A stretch of DNA of 64,000 nt from Flavimaricola sp. (GCA_020629175.1 JAHDDU010000001.1:76384-140383), one strand, 5' to 3'; counted from the stretch's first letter, positions 16,784 to 25,238 are shown. Notes: generated from the letters alone by a model not told the origin. Made by a program: numbers and translations.

Positions 16784-17588
16784 GCTTTGCATCCCAAAGC
16801 GGCACGATAGGTTCGCGTGCGGCGGCATAGCCCGGAACCTGACTGTCGAGCCGTGCGGCCAGTTCCGGCAAGCGGCTGACGGGAACGCGCGGGAAGAGGT
16901 GGTGTTCGCGGTGGTAGAACATCAGATAGGCAAGCCGCGCCAAAGGGCCGCGTTGGCTGCGCCCGGCAAGACCGCTCTCTTCCAGCCCTTGATGGGTGAT
17001 CCAGACGGCAAAGAACGCGGTCAGGCATTGTGCTACGGCCATCGCAGCGAGATGCAGCAAGAGAGCCTGTGCACCGGTGATCATGACAACACCAACAAAC
17101 ACGGCGATGCACAGCCAATCAATCACAATCCTGCGGCGCCACCGTTTGCTGCCAGAGCGCCAAGCCGCGCGGTTCAGGTCAACCGGGAAACGGGGCCCAT
17201 AAAGCAGGACCTGCCACGCAGTCATCTGCCCGCAATGCCCTTCGTGATCCTCGGGGCCCATAGTGTCGCGGTGATGGGCCATATGGCAAACCGCGTCGGC
17301 ATGGTTCGAGCCCAGCATGATCGCGCTCAGAACATGCATCACGAGGCTGTCGGCCTTGCGCGGCAGTCCAAGGTTGCTGTGGATCGCCTCGTGATTCAGG
17401 CGCAAGGCAGTCAAAAAGAACATAAAGCTCGCCAACGCTCCGAGGGGCCAAAAGCTGCTGTCGTAAAGGACAAGGCTGAGCGCAAGCCACGGGAGCGGGA
17501 GGGTCAGCTCTCGAAGGGTTTGCCACCGGCTGAGAGGGGTGAGGTCCTTCCACTCGACATGCGCAGGCTGGTGTTCGATTTGTTGCAT
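16773..17588 (-). CDS. Membrane fatty acid desaturase family protein
   Basis: A 271-residue membrane di-iron oxygenase. The three histidine boxes are present in order: NHEAIH (about residues 65-70), HMAHH (about 102-106) and HREHH (about 224-228), separated by hydrophobic helices. This fits the fatty acid desaturase superfamily, but carotenoid hydroxylases and ketolases share the fold, so the substrate is open. It is upstream of no obvious lipid gene. A four-helix membrane protein and a GbsR-type regulator follow at higher coordinates on the same strand, and all three may be one transcript led by the regulator. Confidence 0.85.
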   Translation of the reverse strand: MQQIEHQPAHVEWKDLTPLSRWQTLRELTLPLPWLALSLVLYDSSFWPLGALASFMFFLTALRLNHEAIHSNLGLPRKADSLVMHVLSAIMLGSNHADAVCHMAHHRDTMGPEDHEGHCGQMTAWQVLLYGPRFPVDLNRAAWRSGSKRWRRRIVIDWLCIAVFVGVVMITGAQALLLHLAAMAVAQCLTAFFAVWITHQGLEESGLAGRSQRGPLARLAYLMFYHREHHLFPRVPVSRLPELAARLDSQVPGYAAAREPIVPLWDAKPSS

Positions 17589-17597
17589 AGCACTCTC

Positions 17598-18044
17598 CTA
17601 TGCTGGATGGCGGCTGCGGTCAGACCGGAGCCAATTGTAGATCAGGCTTGCTGTCCCGGCCCAGAGCGTGGCGCATATAGCGGCGACGGCAGCAAATATC
17701 GCAGCGATGAGGATGCCATTCATACCGCTCAAGACAAGGCCCAAAAAGAGGACGCCAACAGACAGCCACAGTACTGCGCCAAGCGCGAGTATGATCAGAT
17801 CCTGAGTCCGGCCCACATTGGTCCGTAAGTGTTGCAGCGCCGTTGGGACACCGATGACAAGGTAAATCGGCCCGCCGTAAATCAGTAGAAGTATCATCCA
17901 AGGACTGATGACCCATGCAATCAGGCCAGACAGCAGTGGGCCGCAAAACACTGCGACGACAAAGGGCCAAAACTCGACATGGTAAGTTGGCGTATCTTGA
18001 GGCGGGGCTTGGATTACGTCTGAGTTGTCGATTATTTCTGTCAT
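17598..18044 (-). CDS. Four-helix membrane protein of unknown function
   Basis: A 148-residue protein with about four hydrophobic segments between residues 25 and 140, a short polar N-terminus and a basic C-terminus. I recognise no family and see no catalytic motif. It lies between a GbsR/MarR-type regulator (26 bp upstream) and a desaturase-family gene (9 bp downstream) on the same strand. The spacing argues for one operon and for a role in membrane lipid or envelope adaptation, which is inference only. Confidence 0.7.
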   Translation of the reverse strand: MTEIIDNSDVIQAPPQDTPTYHVEFWPFVVAVFCGPLLSGLIAWVISPWMILLLIYGGPIYLVIGVPTALQHLRTNVGRTQDLIILALGAVLWLSVGVLFLGLVLSGMNGILIAAIFAAVAAICATLWAGTASLIYNWLRSDRSRHPA

Positions 18045-18070
18045 TTGAGAAATGTCCTCACAAAAAATTT

Positions 18071-18598
18071 TCAGCCCGACTTGGGCAAAAAGCGTGCGAC
18101 TTTGGCGCCGAGTTTGAGGGCGGCGAGTTGGACGCCGCGCGGCAGGCGGGCGACATCCGTGTACCAGCCGTCAAACATCTGCATCGTGTCGAGCGTTTCA
18201 TTCATCCGGGTCCTGATGCGCTCGGGCGTGTCGTCGTGCGCGGCTTCCTCGGCGACGCGGGAGAGGGCTTCGATCGTTGGTGCGAACTCCCGCGCGCGGC
18301 GGCTTTCGACAACGGCGTGGGCGAGGTCAAACATGTCACGGATGGAATGGAACCGGTCCCGCCGCTCCCCCAGCTCGCGGCTGGCGCTGACCAGTTTCAG
18401 GCTTTGCAATTCTTTCAGCGCGGTTGAGACGTTAGAGCGCGCAAGGTTGAGCGCTTCGCAGATTTCATCTGCGGTCATGGCAGTGGGCGACAGATGCAAT
18501 AGCGCATGGACCTGCGCGACAGATCGATTGACCCCCCATTTGGTGCCCATATCCCCCCAGTGAAGGATAAAGTCTTGGATGGCAGGTGTCAGTTTCAT
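18071..18598 (-). CDS. GbsR/MarR family transcriptional regulator
   Basis: A 175-residue winged-helix regulator. It starts MKLTPAIQDFILHWGDMGTK, and the helix-turn-helix reads TADEICEALNLARSNVSTAL (about residues 42-61) followed by a wing with ELGERRDRF. This is the pattern of the GbsR group, whose best-known member senses choline. It appears to lead an operon with a membrane protein and a desaturase. A 20-bp inverted repeat centred about 24 bp upstream of its ATG (18613-18632) is a probable autoregulatory operator. Confidence 0.88.
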   Translation of the reverse strand: MKLTPAIQDFILHWGDMGTKWGVNRSVAQVHALLHLSPTAMTADEICEALNLARSNVSTALKELQSLKLVSASRELGERRDRFHSIRDMFDLAHAVVESRRAREFAPTIEALSRVAEEAAHDDTPERIRTRMNETLDTMQMFDGWYTDVARLPRGVQLAALKLGAKVARFLPKSG

Positions 18599-18612
18599 CT
18601 GTCTATTCCGAA

Positions 18613-18632
18613 ATTTCTGTTAAGTCAGAAAT
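18613..18632. promoter_or_regulatory. 20-bp inverted repeat, probable operator of the GbsR-type regulator
   Basis: ATTTCTG and CAGAAAT form perfect 7-bp arms around a 6-bp TTAAGT centre, starting 15 bp upstream of the regulator's ATG in an AT-rich 66-bp gap. Size and symmetry match sites bound by winged-helix dimers of the MarR type. The assignment to this regulator rests on position. Confidence 0.55.
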
Positions 18633-18664
18633 AAACGAATACACGATTCTGTCAAGCGCATTGA

Positions 18665-18913
18665 TCAGACAATCAGGCCGAGCACAAAATCCCTCACCTT
18701 CTGTTCTGGCATTTCGCACGGCCGCAACGCGGGGCCTGACGTCAACTCGTACAGATTGAGACTTATGTAATCGCTGTCATCTTTGGCCCAGGCTTGCAGT
18801 TTCCAACCGCGTCCGCCCGCAACGGGCTGCCGAACAACCCGGTACGATGTGCCAAGATAGCGTCCTTCGAACGCGCCCTGGGGGAGGGCGTGAAAGGCTG
18901 CGATAAAGCTCAG
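18665..18913 (-). CDS. Small conserved hypothetical protein with apparent CTG start
   Basis: An 82-residue soluble protein. The stretches FEGRYLGTSYRVVRQPV, DYISLNLYEL and LRPCEMPEQKVRDFVLG resemble, from memory, a small family common in Rhodobacteraceae that is sometimes misnamed as methionine sulfoxide reductase; function unknown. The frame continues upstream across plsY, but I find no ATG, GTG or TTG near the plsY stop. The best candidate is a CTG at 18913 in a CTGA overlap with that stop, mimicking the ATGA couplings elsewhere in this operon. The start is therefore uncertain. Confidence 0.6.
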   Translation of the reverse strand: MSFIAAFHALPQGAFEGRYLGTSYRVVRQPVAGGRGWKLQAWAKDDSDYISLNLYELTSGPALRPCEMPEQKVRDFVLGLIV

Positions 18914-19518
18914 CCCTTGTTCCCGATCATTGGTTCGGTTCCGGCCCGTAGGCGCCTGATGTTGGCCCAGTGTCGCCAGTAAATCAGGATGGTGAGCACG
19001 AGGCAGAGCAACATAACCTGACCATGCAGCAAGAGTGCCGCCCATAGGGGCGAGAACCCTGCAGACATGAGAGCCGCCAGAGAGGAAAAGCGCATCAAGG
19101 CTGCGACGACGAGCCATGTCAGGCAGCAGGCGATGCCAAGCGGGAAATACAGTGCCAGCACGATCCCCAGGAAGACCGCGACCCCTTTGCCCCCTTTGAA
19201 GCCTAGCCAGACAGGTAGGCAATGGCCAAGAAACGCGGCGATGGCGGCAATTTGGACCGCGTCTTCTGCGGCGAAGGCGCGGACCAGCAGAACGACGAGG
19301 ACGCCCTTGCCCGCATCCAGCAAGAGGGTCAGCGCCGCGGCGGTTTTGTTGCCAGTACGCAGAACATTTGTGGCACCAATGTTGCCTGAGCCGATGTCGC
19401 GGACGTCGCCCATCCCCATCGCGCGGGTGATCAGCAGGCCGTAGGGGACGGAGCCGAGCAGATAACCGACGGCAGCCCAGAGGACGAGCATCAGCAAAGA
19501 CGTTTCGATTGCGGGCAT
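18910..19518 (-). CDS. plsY: Acyl-phosphate:glycerol-3-phosphate acyltransferase PlsY
   Basis: A 202-residue integral membrane enzyme that transfers an acyl group from acyl-phosphate to glycerol 3-phosphate, the first step of phospholipid synthesis. The three conserved loops are readable: LGSVPYGLLITR (about residues 20-31) with DIGSGNIGATNVLRTG, then GHCLPVWLGFKGGKGVA (about 107-123), then a late loop with sparse conservation. An AGGAG ribosome-binding site precedes the ATG at 19518, which overlaps the pyrC-like stop by one base. It is the fifth gene of the pyrB operon. Confidence 0.93.
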   Translation of the reverse strand: MPAIETSLLMLVLWAAVGYLLGSVPYGLLITRAMGMGDVRDIGSGNIGATNVLRTGNKTAAALTLLLDAGKGVLVVLLVRAFAAEDAVQIAAIAAFLGHCLPVWLGFKGGKGVAVFLGIVLALYFPLGIACCLTWLVVAALMRFSSLAALMSAGFSPLWAALLLHGQVMLLCLVLTILIYWRHWANIRRLRAGTEPMIGNKG

Positions 19519-20795
19519 CAGCTTTCTCCTGCGACGCGTGTGCCGCCAACCCATGTGCCGAGCACACGGCCCTGCATGCGCGCACCGTCAAACGGTGTGT
19601 TCCGGGATTTGGAGGCGAGGGTTTCGCGGTCCATTACAAACGGCGCGCCAGCATCGAAGAGCACCAGATCCGCGGGGGCGCCTGCCTCCATCCGGCCCGA
19701 GGGCAAGCCGAAGCGTTGGGCAGGGTTCAAAGACAGCGCGCGCCAGAGCGTTGGGAGATCAATCATCTTCTCATGCACCAGACGCAAAGCGGCGGGCAGC
19801 AGCGTCTCCAGTCCCACCGCACCGGAGGCTGCTTCCTCAAAGGGCAGACGCTTGCTCTCTTCGTCCTGCGGGGTGTGCATCGAACAGATGATGTCGATCA
19901 GGCCAGAGGCCACGGCTTCTACCACAGCGAGCCTGTCTTCTTCTGCGCGCAGAGGGGGCTTCAGTTTGAAGAAGGTGCGGTAATCGGCCACGTCAAGCTC
20001 GTTCAGCGTGAGATGGTGGATGCCAACGCCTGCGGTGATGTCGAGGCCGTTGGACTTGGCCCGTTCAAGCGCAGGCAAGGCGCGGGACGTGGTGATCTGG
20101 TCAACATGGTAGCGCGCGCCGGTCATTTCCAGCAGGGCAATGTCGCGATCCAGCCCCATACGCTCCGCCATGGGCGACACGCCGGGAAGGCCACGGAGCG
20201 AGGCGAACTTGCCGGAGGTGACAGCCGCGCCGTTCGACAGGCCGGGTTCCTGGATGTGGCCCACGACGAGTGCATCCATCGCGCGGGCGTAGGTTAGGGC
20301 CCGGGAATACACTTTGGTGTCTGTTACCACTCGGTCGCAATCCGAGAATGCTATGGCGCCTGCGTCCTTGAGAAACCCGATCTCGGTCATTTCGCGCCCG
20401 TCGCGGCCTTTGGTCAGGGCGGCCATGGGCAGAACGTTGACAGGGCTGTCCTCTGCCGCGCGGCGGGCCACGAATTCGAGCACCTCTGGCGTGTCGATGG
20501 CGGGCAAGGTGTCCGGGCGGGTGACGATGGTTGTCACGCCACCACGGGCCGCGGCGCGACCGGCGGAGGCAAAACTCTCCTTATGCCGTTCACCGGGCTC
20601 GGAGACTTTGACGCCAATATCGACAATTCCGGGGGCGAGATATTTGCCGCCGCAATCGACGGTCTGCGCCCCCTTTGGGATCGCTGTGGCACCCACGTCC
20701 TGGATAGTGCCATGGGCTGTTATGACGGTACCTTGGGCAACCGTCCCACCTTTGGGGTCGATCACTTTGGCATTTGTGAAGGCTGTGAGTGTCAT
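19518..20795 (-). CDS. pyrC: Dihydroorotase-like protein PyrC', probably inactive
   Basis: A 425-residue amidohydrolase-fold protein related to class I dihydroorotase, but the metal site is damaged. Where active enzymes have HVH before REPG, this protein has DIGVKVSEPG. The usual CHIS histidine is a Gln (YHVDQITT), and the TDHAPH aspartate is lost (SMHTPQ). Only the GHIQEP histidine remains. This is the pattern of Pseudomonas PyrC', a non-catalytic partner needed to assemble aspartate transcarbamoylase, and pyrB is in the same operon. I infer a structural role, with an active dihydroorotase elsewhere. Start ATG at 20795. Confidence 0.85.
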   Translation of the reverse strand: MTLTAFTNAKVIDPKGGTVAQGTVITAHGTIQDVGATAIPKGAQTVDCGGKYLAPGIVDIGVKVSEPGERHKESFASAGRAAARGGVTTIVTRPDTLPAIDTPEVLEFVARRAAEDSPVNVLPMAALTKGRDGREMTEIGFLKDAGAIAFSDCDRVVTDTKVYSRALTYARAMDALVVGHIQEPGLSNGAAVTSGKFASLRGLPGVSPMAERMGLDRDIALLEMTGARYHVDQITTSRALPALERAKSNGLDITAGVGIHHLTLNELDVADYRTFFKLKPPLRAEEDRLAVVEAVASGLIDIICSMHTPQDEESKRLPFEEAASGAVGLETLLPAALRLVHEKMIDLPTLWRALSLNPAQRFGLPSGRMEAGAPADLVLFDAGAPFVMDRETLASKSRNTPFDGARMQGRVLGTWVGGTRVAGES

Positions 20796-20862
20796 GTCCG
20801 CCCCTTTGGTCTGAAGCACGGTCTAGCGTGCGACGGTCCTCTTGGGCAAGAGCGTGGTCTCA

Positions 20863-21387
20863 TCAGACTGCTCCTGCAGCGATCCGCCATGCCATCAGGC
20901 CGAAGAACCCGAATATGACGATCAGCGCGTAGAGCCAGACCCGGCTGGTTGGAGGTTCGTCCATTACCGGCGGCATTTCGGCGGGGTTCAGCACACCGGA
21001 ACTGGCAGTGGAGGTTAGCGTGTCGACATTTGGGGCCGCTGGTTCAGCGGTCAGTGTGACCAGATGCGTGATGCCCGGTGTCACCTGCAACTGTGCCGGG
21101 GTGCCGCCAAAGGCGCGGGACATGATGATCAGCAAATGGGTTTGCGCCGCATCGAGCGCCGCTTCCTCGTCCGCGGAGAGTTCCATCGCATACCCCTGCC
21201 AGAGATATTCGAGCGGGCCGGAGCTTCCTTCTGCGAGATCAGTCAGGCTGACAACATCGACAAAATCGGTGTTTAGCGCCTCAAGCCCAATGCGCGCCGC
21301 GATCTCGTTGGGGCCAAGCTGCTTGGCCAGATCACCGTCGATGTCAAAGACGTAGAGCTTGCCGTGATCGTGGGCGGGAATGTCCAT
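20863..21387 (-). CDS. Tail-anchored protein of unknown function (pyr operon, copy 2)
   Basis: A 174-residue protein with a soluble N-terminal domain of about 100 residues (KLYVFDIDGDLAKQLG near the start), a Pro/Thr-rich linker, and one hydrophobic helix at the very C-terminus (about residues 151-170). That makes it a likely tail-anchored membrane protein facing the cytoplasm. I recognise no family. It begins 1 bp after the neighbouring gene at 21389, to which it looks related in layout, and precedes the pyrC-like gene. Location inside a pyrimidine operon is its only functional clue. Confidence 0.75.
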   Translation of the reverse strand: MDIPAHDHGKLYVFDIDGDLAKQLGPNEIAARIGLEALNTDFVDVVSLTDLAEGSSGPLEYLWQGYAMELSADEEAALDAAQTHLLIIMSRAFGGTPAQLQVTPGITHLVTLTAEPAAPNVDTLTSTASSGVLNPAEMPPVMDEPPTSRVWLYALIVIFGFFGLMAWRIAAGAV

Positions 21388-21388
21388 C

Positions 21389-21859
21389 TTAGCTTCCGAT
21401 CCAGATGATCAGCCCCATAAAAGCAAACATCACGACCAAAGCCGCCGTGGCAACCATCCCGCCCATCCGGGCCTCGCGCTTTTTGAGCGCGCGGTCTGGG
21501 TCGGACATTTTGTCCTTTGGCAAAGGATGAGAAAAGAGCAGATCAAGGCCGGTGGTTGCAGGGGGCATTTTCAATGCGCCACTTTCGGCGTCATCCGATG
21601 TGATGCAGACGACATAGTTTTTGGCAGCCTCAATTGTCAGCGCGTGCAGCGTTAGCGCGTCAGCGTCGATCCCATAGGTCTCTGTCAGGACAGATTGCAG
21701 TTTCCCCTCGCCATAGTGATCCAAATTCCAGGCAGAGACCGCAATCTCGCGGGCGTCTTTTATTCCAAGGAGCCTTGCCAGCTTTACCTTTCCCGCAAGC
21801 CCATCGATCAGATCAAGGTGGTGCGGCGTGATGGTATAGACGTAGAGGGTCTTGCTCAT
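21389..21859 (-). CDS. Tail-anchored protein of unknown function (pyr operon, copy 1)
   Basis: A 156-residue protein with a soluble domain beginning [20 protein letters not shown], a basic segment (KKREAR, about residues 126-131) and a single C-terminal membrane helix. The ATG overlaps the pyrB stop as ATGA, so its translation is coupled to aspartate transcarbamoylase. It shares its layout with the next gene: LYV at the start, a LA...LG turn, a YGI/YAM segment about 65-70 residues in, and a C-terminal helix. The two look like diverged paralogues. Function unknown. Confidence 0.75.
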   Translation of the reverse strand: MSKTLYVYTITPHHLDLIDGLAGKVKLARLLGIKDAREIAVSAWNLDHYGEGKLQSVLTETYGIDADALTLHALTIEAAKNYVVCITSDDAESGALKMPPATTGLDLLFSHPLPKDKMSDPDRALKKREARMGGMVATAALVVMFAFMGLIIWIGS

Positions 21860-22800
21860 GCCGCGTCCCGGTTGGTGCGCAGGTTTTGGGCCAGCAGATC
21901 CATTGCAGCCATGCGAACGGCGACCCCCATTTCCACCTGCTCCTGAATGACGCTGCGGTTGATGTCGTCGGCAATCTCGCCGTCGATCTCAACCCCGCGG
22001 TTCATGGGGCCGGGGTGCATGACAATGGCGTCGGGTTTGGCGTGTGCGAGCTTGGCGGCATCAAGGCCGTAGCGGTGGTAGTACTCGCGCTCTGACGGGA
22101 TAAAACCGCCATCCATCCGTTCCCTCTGAAGGCGGAGCATCATCACGACATCAACGTCCTTCAACCCCTCTTCCATGTTGTCAAAGACCTCACAGCCAAA
22201 GTCCGCAACGCCCGAGGGCATCAGGGTTGGTGGTGCGATCAGACGGATGCGGTTCTCCATCTTGCCCAAAAGCATGATGTTCGAGCGTGCAACACGGCTG
22301 TGCGAGATGTCCCCGCAGATGGCGACGGACAGGCGGTGGAGCCGGCCTTTGGCCCGCCGGATCGTCAGTGCATCAAGCAGGGCCTGGGTCGGATGCTCAT
22401 GCTTGCCGTCGCCCGCGTTCAGCACGGCGCAGTTGACCTTTTGCGCCAGCAGATCGACGGCCCCGGAATGCGGGTGGCGCACCACTAAGAGATCGGGTCG
22501 CATGGCATTGAGCGTCAGCGCGGTATCGATCAGCGTTTCGCCTTTCTTGACCGAGCTGGCCTGCATCGCCATGTTCATGACATCCGCCCCAAGCCGCTTG
22601 CCCGCCAGTTCAAAACTGGCCTGCGTGCGGGTGGAGTTTTCAAAGAACATATTGATCTGGCTCATGCCCGCCAGCACATCCCGCGGGGCGGCACCCTTGC
22701 GGTTGGCCTCGGCATATGTGTCGGCCAGATCAAGGAGCGTGGTGATTTCATCCGGGGCGAGGTGTTCGATCCCAAGCAGGTGACGGGCGCGAAAAGTCAT
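21856..22800 (-). CDS. pyrB: Aspartate carbamoyltransferase catalytic chain
   Basis: A 314-residue cytoplasmic enzyme condensing carbamoyl phosphate with aspartate, the committed step of pyrimidine synthesis. The carbamoyl phosphate motif [13 protein letters not shown] is at about residues 52-64, [11 protein letters not shown] near 133 and [11 protein letters not shown] near 265, all intact. It leads a leftward operon: pyrB, two tail-anchored proteins, pyrC', plsY and a small hypothetical. The ATG at 22800 is used. It diverges from a uracil-DNA glycosylase gene across 94 bp. No pyrI-type regulatory chain is present. Confidence 0.95.
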   Translation of the reverse strand: MTFRARHLLGIEHLAPDEITTLLDLADTYAEANRKGAAPRDVLAGMSQINMFFENSTRTQASFELAGKRLGADVMNMAMQASSVKKGETLIDTALTLNAMRPDLLVVRHPHSGAVDLLAQKVNCAVLNAGDGKHEHPTQALLDALTIRRAKGRLHRLSVAICGDISHSRVARSNIMLLGKMENRIRLIAPPTLMPSGVADFGCEVFDNMEEGLKDVDVVMMLRLQRERMDGGFIPSEREYYHRYGLDAAKLAHAKPDAIVMHPGPMNRGVEIDGEIADDINRSVIQEQVEMGVAVRMAAMDLLAQNLRTNRDAA

Positions 22801-22894
22801 GTGGCCTCCAAGTGGTTTGCTGTCGTATATCGCGCTCTGCGGTCTGGGTAAAACGCATCTTACAGGCGGGGTGCGGGGTGCGGTAAGGTGGCGC

Positions 22895-23671
22895 ATGGAA
22901 TCGCAGATGGATTATTGGACGGCCCGGGCCCTTTTGGAATGGCAGGTCGAGGCGGGCGCGGACGAGGCGATCGGCGATACGCCTGTGGATCGCTACGCCC
23001 TTGACGCCAAAGCCCCGCCCGTTGTCGCCAAGCCAGAGGCCGAGGCCCCGTCTCACGTCGCGGTGGAGGTTGATCCCGTTGGCGATGCAGAACGGGCGGC
23101 GCAAAGTGCCGCGTCTCTCGAAGAGCTTGCCGCCGCGATGCAAAGCTATCCGCATTGCGAACTGCGGCGTGGGGCGCGGAACTTTGTCTTCTGCGATGGC
23201 CGCGCCGATGCGCGAGTGATGATTGTGGGCGAAGCACCGGGGCGCGATGAGGACCTCGAAGGGCGTCCGTTTGTGGGACGCGCTGGGCAATTGCTCGATA
23301 AGATGCTTGCCGCTATTGATCTGTCGCGACAGGCGCAGGATGCGGGGCAGGGGGTTTACATCACCAATGTGCTGCCTTGGCGACCGCCGTCCAACCGGAC
23401 CCCGGAACAGGCCGAGATCGACATGATGGTCCCTTTTGTGCGGCGTCATGTCGCTTTGGCCAAACCCGAGGTTTTGATCCTGATGGGCAACACGCCGTGT
23501 CAGGCGTTGCTCGGCAAAACGGGGATCACGCGGATGCGGGGTGGTTGGGTTGAGGTAGATGGCATCCCGACGATGCCGATGTTTCACCCGGCCTACCTGT
23601 TGCGACAGGCTGCTGCTAAGCGAGAGGCTTGGGCGGATTTGCTGAGCTTGAGGGCGCGGTTAAATGGCTAG
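22895..23671 (+). CDS. Family 4-like uracil-DNA glycosylase
   Basis: A 258-residue DNA repair protein predicted to remove uracil from DNA. It has motif A as [20 protein letters not shown] (about residues 117-136), [12 protein letters not shown], and motif B as MFHPAYLLR (about 228-236). The first 90 residues are a low-complexity extension rich in Ala, Glu and Pro. The four cysteines that hold the Fe-S cluster in classical family 4 enzymes are not all visible: only HCEL is seen at the first pair, and MMVPF replaces the usual CxPF. Start ATG at 22895 after an AAGG. Confidence 0.85.
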   Translation: MESQMDYWTARALLEWQVEAGADEAIGDTPVDRYALDAKAPPVVAKPEAEAPSHVAVEVDPVGDAERAAQSAASLEELAAAMQSYPHCELRRGARNFVFCDGRADARVMIVGEAPGRDEDLEGRPFVGRAGQLLDKMLAAIDLSRQAQDAGQGVYITNVLPWRPPSNRTPEQAEIDMMVPFVRRHVALAKPEVLILMGNTPCQALLGKTGITRMRGGWVEVDGIPTMPMFHPAYLLRQAAAKREAWADLLSLRARLNG

Positions 23672-23749
23672 ATCGGTCGTGCCGGCCTCGCTCCACTCGC
23701 ACAGCGATGATCCGAGAATTTGAACCCTTGCTTTTGATAGGACATTTCC

Positions 23750-24280
23750 ATGACTAACCGTGATTTCCTGCCTGTGCGCATTGCCGTGCTAACGGTAAGC
23801 GATACCCGGACGTTGGAGGATGACCGCTCGGGGGATACGCTCGCGGACCGGATTGAGGGGGCGGGTCATCATCTGGCGCGCCGCGCGATCCTGCCGGATG
23901 ATCGAGCGGCTATCGCAGCCCAGTTGCGCAACTGGTGCGCGGACCCAGACATTGACGTCATCCTCACAACGGGGGGCACGGGGCTGACGGGTCGCGATGT
24001 GACGATTGAGGCCCATCGCGATGTCTATGAAAAAGAGATCGACGCCTTTGGCACGGTTTTTACGATGATCAGCATGGAGAAGATCGGCACCTCCGCCGTG
24101 CAATCGCGCGCGACGGGCGGCGTGGCCGACGGGACGTATTTGTTCGCCCTGCCAGGGTCGCCGTCGGCCTGTAAAGACGCATGGGACGGAATTCTCGTCA
24201 AGCAGTTGGATTACCGGCACAAGCCCTGCAACTTTGTTGAAATCATGCCGCGGTTGGATGAGCATCAGCGGCGCAAATAG
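23750..24280 (+). CDS. moaB: Molybdenum cofactor biosynthesis protein MoaB
   Basis: A 176-residue cytoplasmic MogA/MoaB-fold protein. It shows IAVLTVSDTRTLEDDRSGDTL (about residues 9-29), the molybdopterin-binding TTGGTGLTGRDVTIEA (about 73-88) and LPGSPSACKDAWDG near the C-terminus. The family adenylylates molybdopterin or binds it before metal insertion; some MoaB members have lost that activity. Its stop is immediately followed by the ATG of the kinase-like gene at 24281, so the two are probably co-transcribed. Confidence 0.92.
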   Translation: MTNRDFLPVRIAVLTVSDTRTLEDDRSGDTLADRIEGAGHHLARRAILPDDRAAIAAQLRNWCADPDIDVILTTGGTGLTGRDVTIEAHRDVYEKEIDAFGTVFTMISMEKIGTSAVQSRATGGVADGTYLFALPGSPSACKDAWDGILVKQLDYRHKPCNFVEIMPRLDEHQRRK

Positions 24281-25168
24281 ATGCACGCAGATGGGTTTGA
24301 TATTGATCTGGGATTGGTGCGCCGGCTGATCATGGCTCATGCCGGGCGGTTTGCAGAGCTGGAGTTGAGGCCCGCACCAAGCGGGACCGACAACCTGATG
24401 TTCCGGCTTGGTCCCGATCTGGTCGTGCGGCTGCCCCGACACCCGCGCGCCATCGCCAATACCCTTAAAGAACAGCGGTGGTTGCCACGGTTTGCTGGCG
24501 CGCTTCCGGTTGCTGTGCCGGAAATCGTTGAAGCGTTTGCGCCGACAGTGGAGTTTGGTGCGCCGTGGATGATCCTCCGTTGGTTGCCGGGTGTGGTGGC
24601 GCTGGACCGGCCTGATGAGGTGAGTGGCACAAGGCTGGCTGAGGCGGTTTGGGCGTTGCGGAATGTTTCGACCGTCGGCGCCCCACCGCGGGGCAGTGCC
24701 GGGTTTGAGCGGGGCGGTCCCTTGAGTGACCGGGCCGATCAGATGGACGAGGCTTTGGCACAATCGGCGCATTTGTTTGATGTGGCCGCAGTGCGGGCTG
24801 TTTGGCGGGCTGGGCTGGAGGCAGACGCCCATTCGGACGCTGATGTCTGGGTGCATACAGATATGATTGGCCCGAACCTCTTGCTGCAGGACGGTATCCT
24901 TGCTGCAATCCTTGATTTTGGGTGCATGTCGGTCGGGGACCCAGCCTATGACCTCACCCCCGCATGGTTCGTGTTGAGCGCAAGGGAACGGGACGCGTTT
25001 CTTGAGTATCTCGCGCCAAACCGTGCCGAACTTGCAAGAGCGAGGGCGTTGGTCGTCTCGCAGGCGGCGATTGCCTGGCCGTACTATGAGCACACAGATG
25101 CCGTCATGTGCCAGAACGCCGCACGGGGGATCGATGCAATTCTGAGCGATCTGCGACGGAACGGCTGA
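24281..25168 (+). CDS. Aminoglycoside phosphotransferase (APH) family protein
   Basis: A 295-residue kinase-fold protein. It has a glycine-poor N-lobe with GTDNLMFRLG, the catalytic loop HTDMIGPNLL (about residues 191-200; the usual HGD is HTD here) and LDFGCMSVGDPAYDL as the metal-binding segment. Members phosphorylate small hydroxylated molecules. A resistance function should not be assumed, because such genes are common as housekeeping kinases of unknown substrate. The gene abuts moaB with no spacing. Confidence 0.85.
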   Translation: MHADGFDIDLGLVRRLIMAHAGRFAELELRPAPSGTDNLMFRLGPDLVVRLPRHPRAIANTLKEQRWLPRFAGALPVAVPEIVEAFAPTVEFGAPWMILRWLPGVVALDRPDEVSGTRLAEAVWALRNVSTVGAPPRGSAGFERGGPLSDRADQMDEALAQSAHLFDVAAVRAVWRAGLEADAHSDADVWVHTDMIGPNLLLQDGILAAILDFGCMSVGDPAYDLTPAWFVLSARERDAFLEYLAPNRAELARARALVVSQAAIAWPYYEHTDAVMCQNAARGIDAILSDLRRNG

Positions 25169-25238
25169 GGCCACCCGTATAACCTTGGCACGACACCGGT
25201 TCAGCCTACGTAAGCGGGATGGGTGATGATCAAGGGAC

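Noticed and set aside
18914-19591. Upstream part of the long frame that ends in the 82-residue protein
   Set aside because: It is an Arg-rich shadow of plsY; only the portion after the plsY stop has protein-like composition.
24281-25168. APH-family gene as an antibiotic-resistance determinant
   Set aside because: The family is broad and mostly of unknown substrate; it is coupled to moaB in a housekeeping context with no mobile element nearby.
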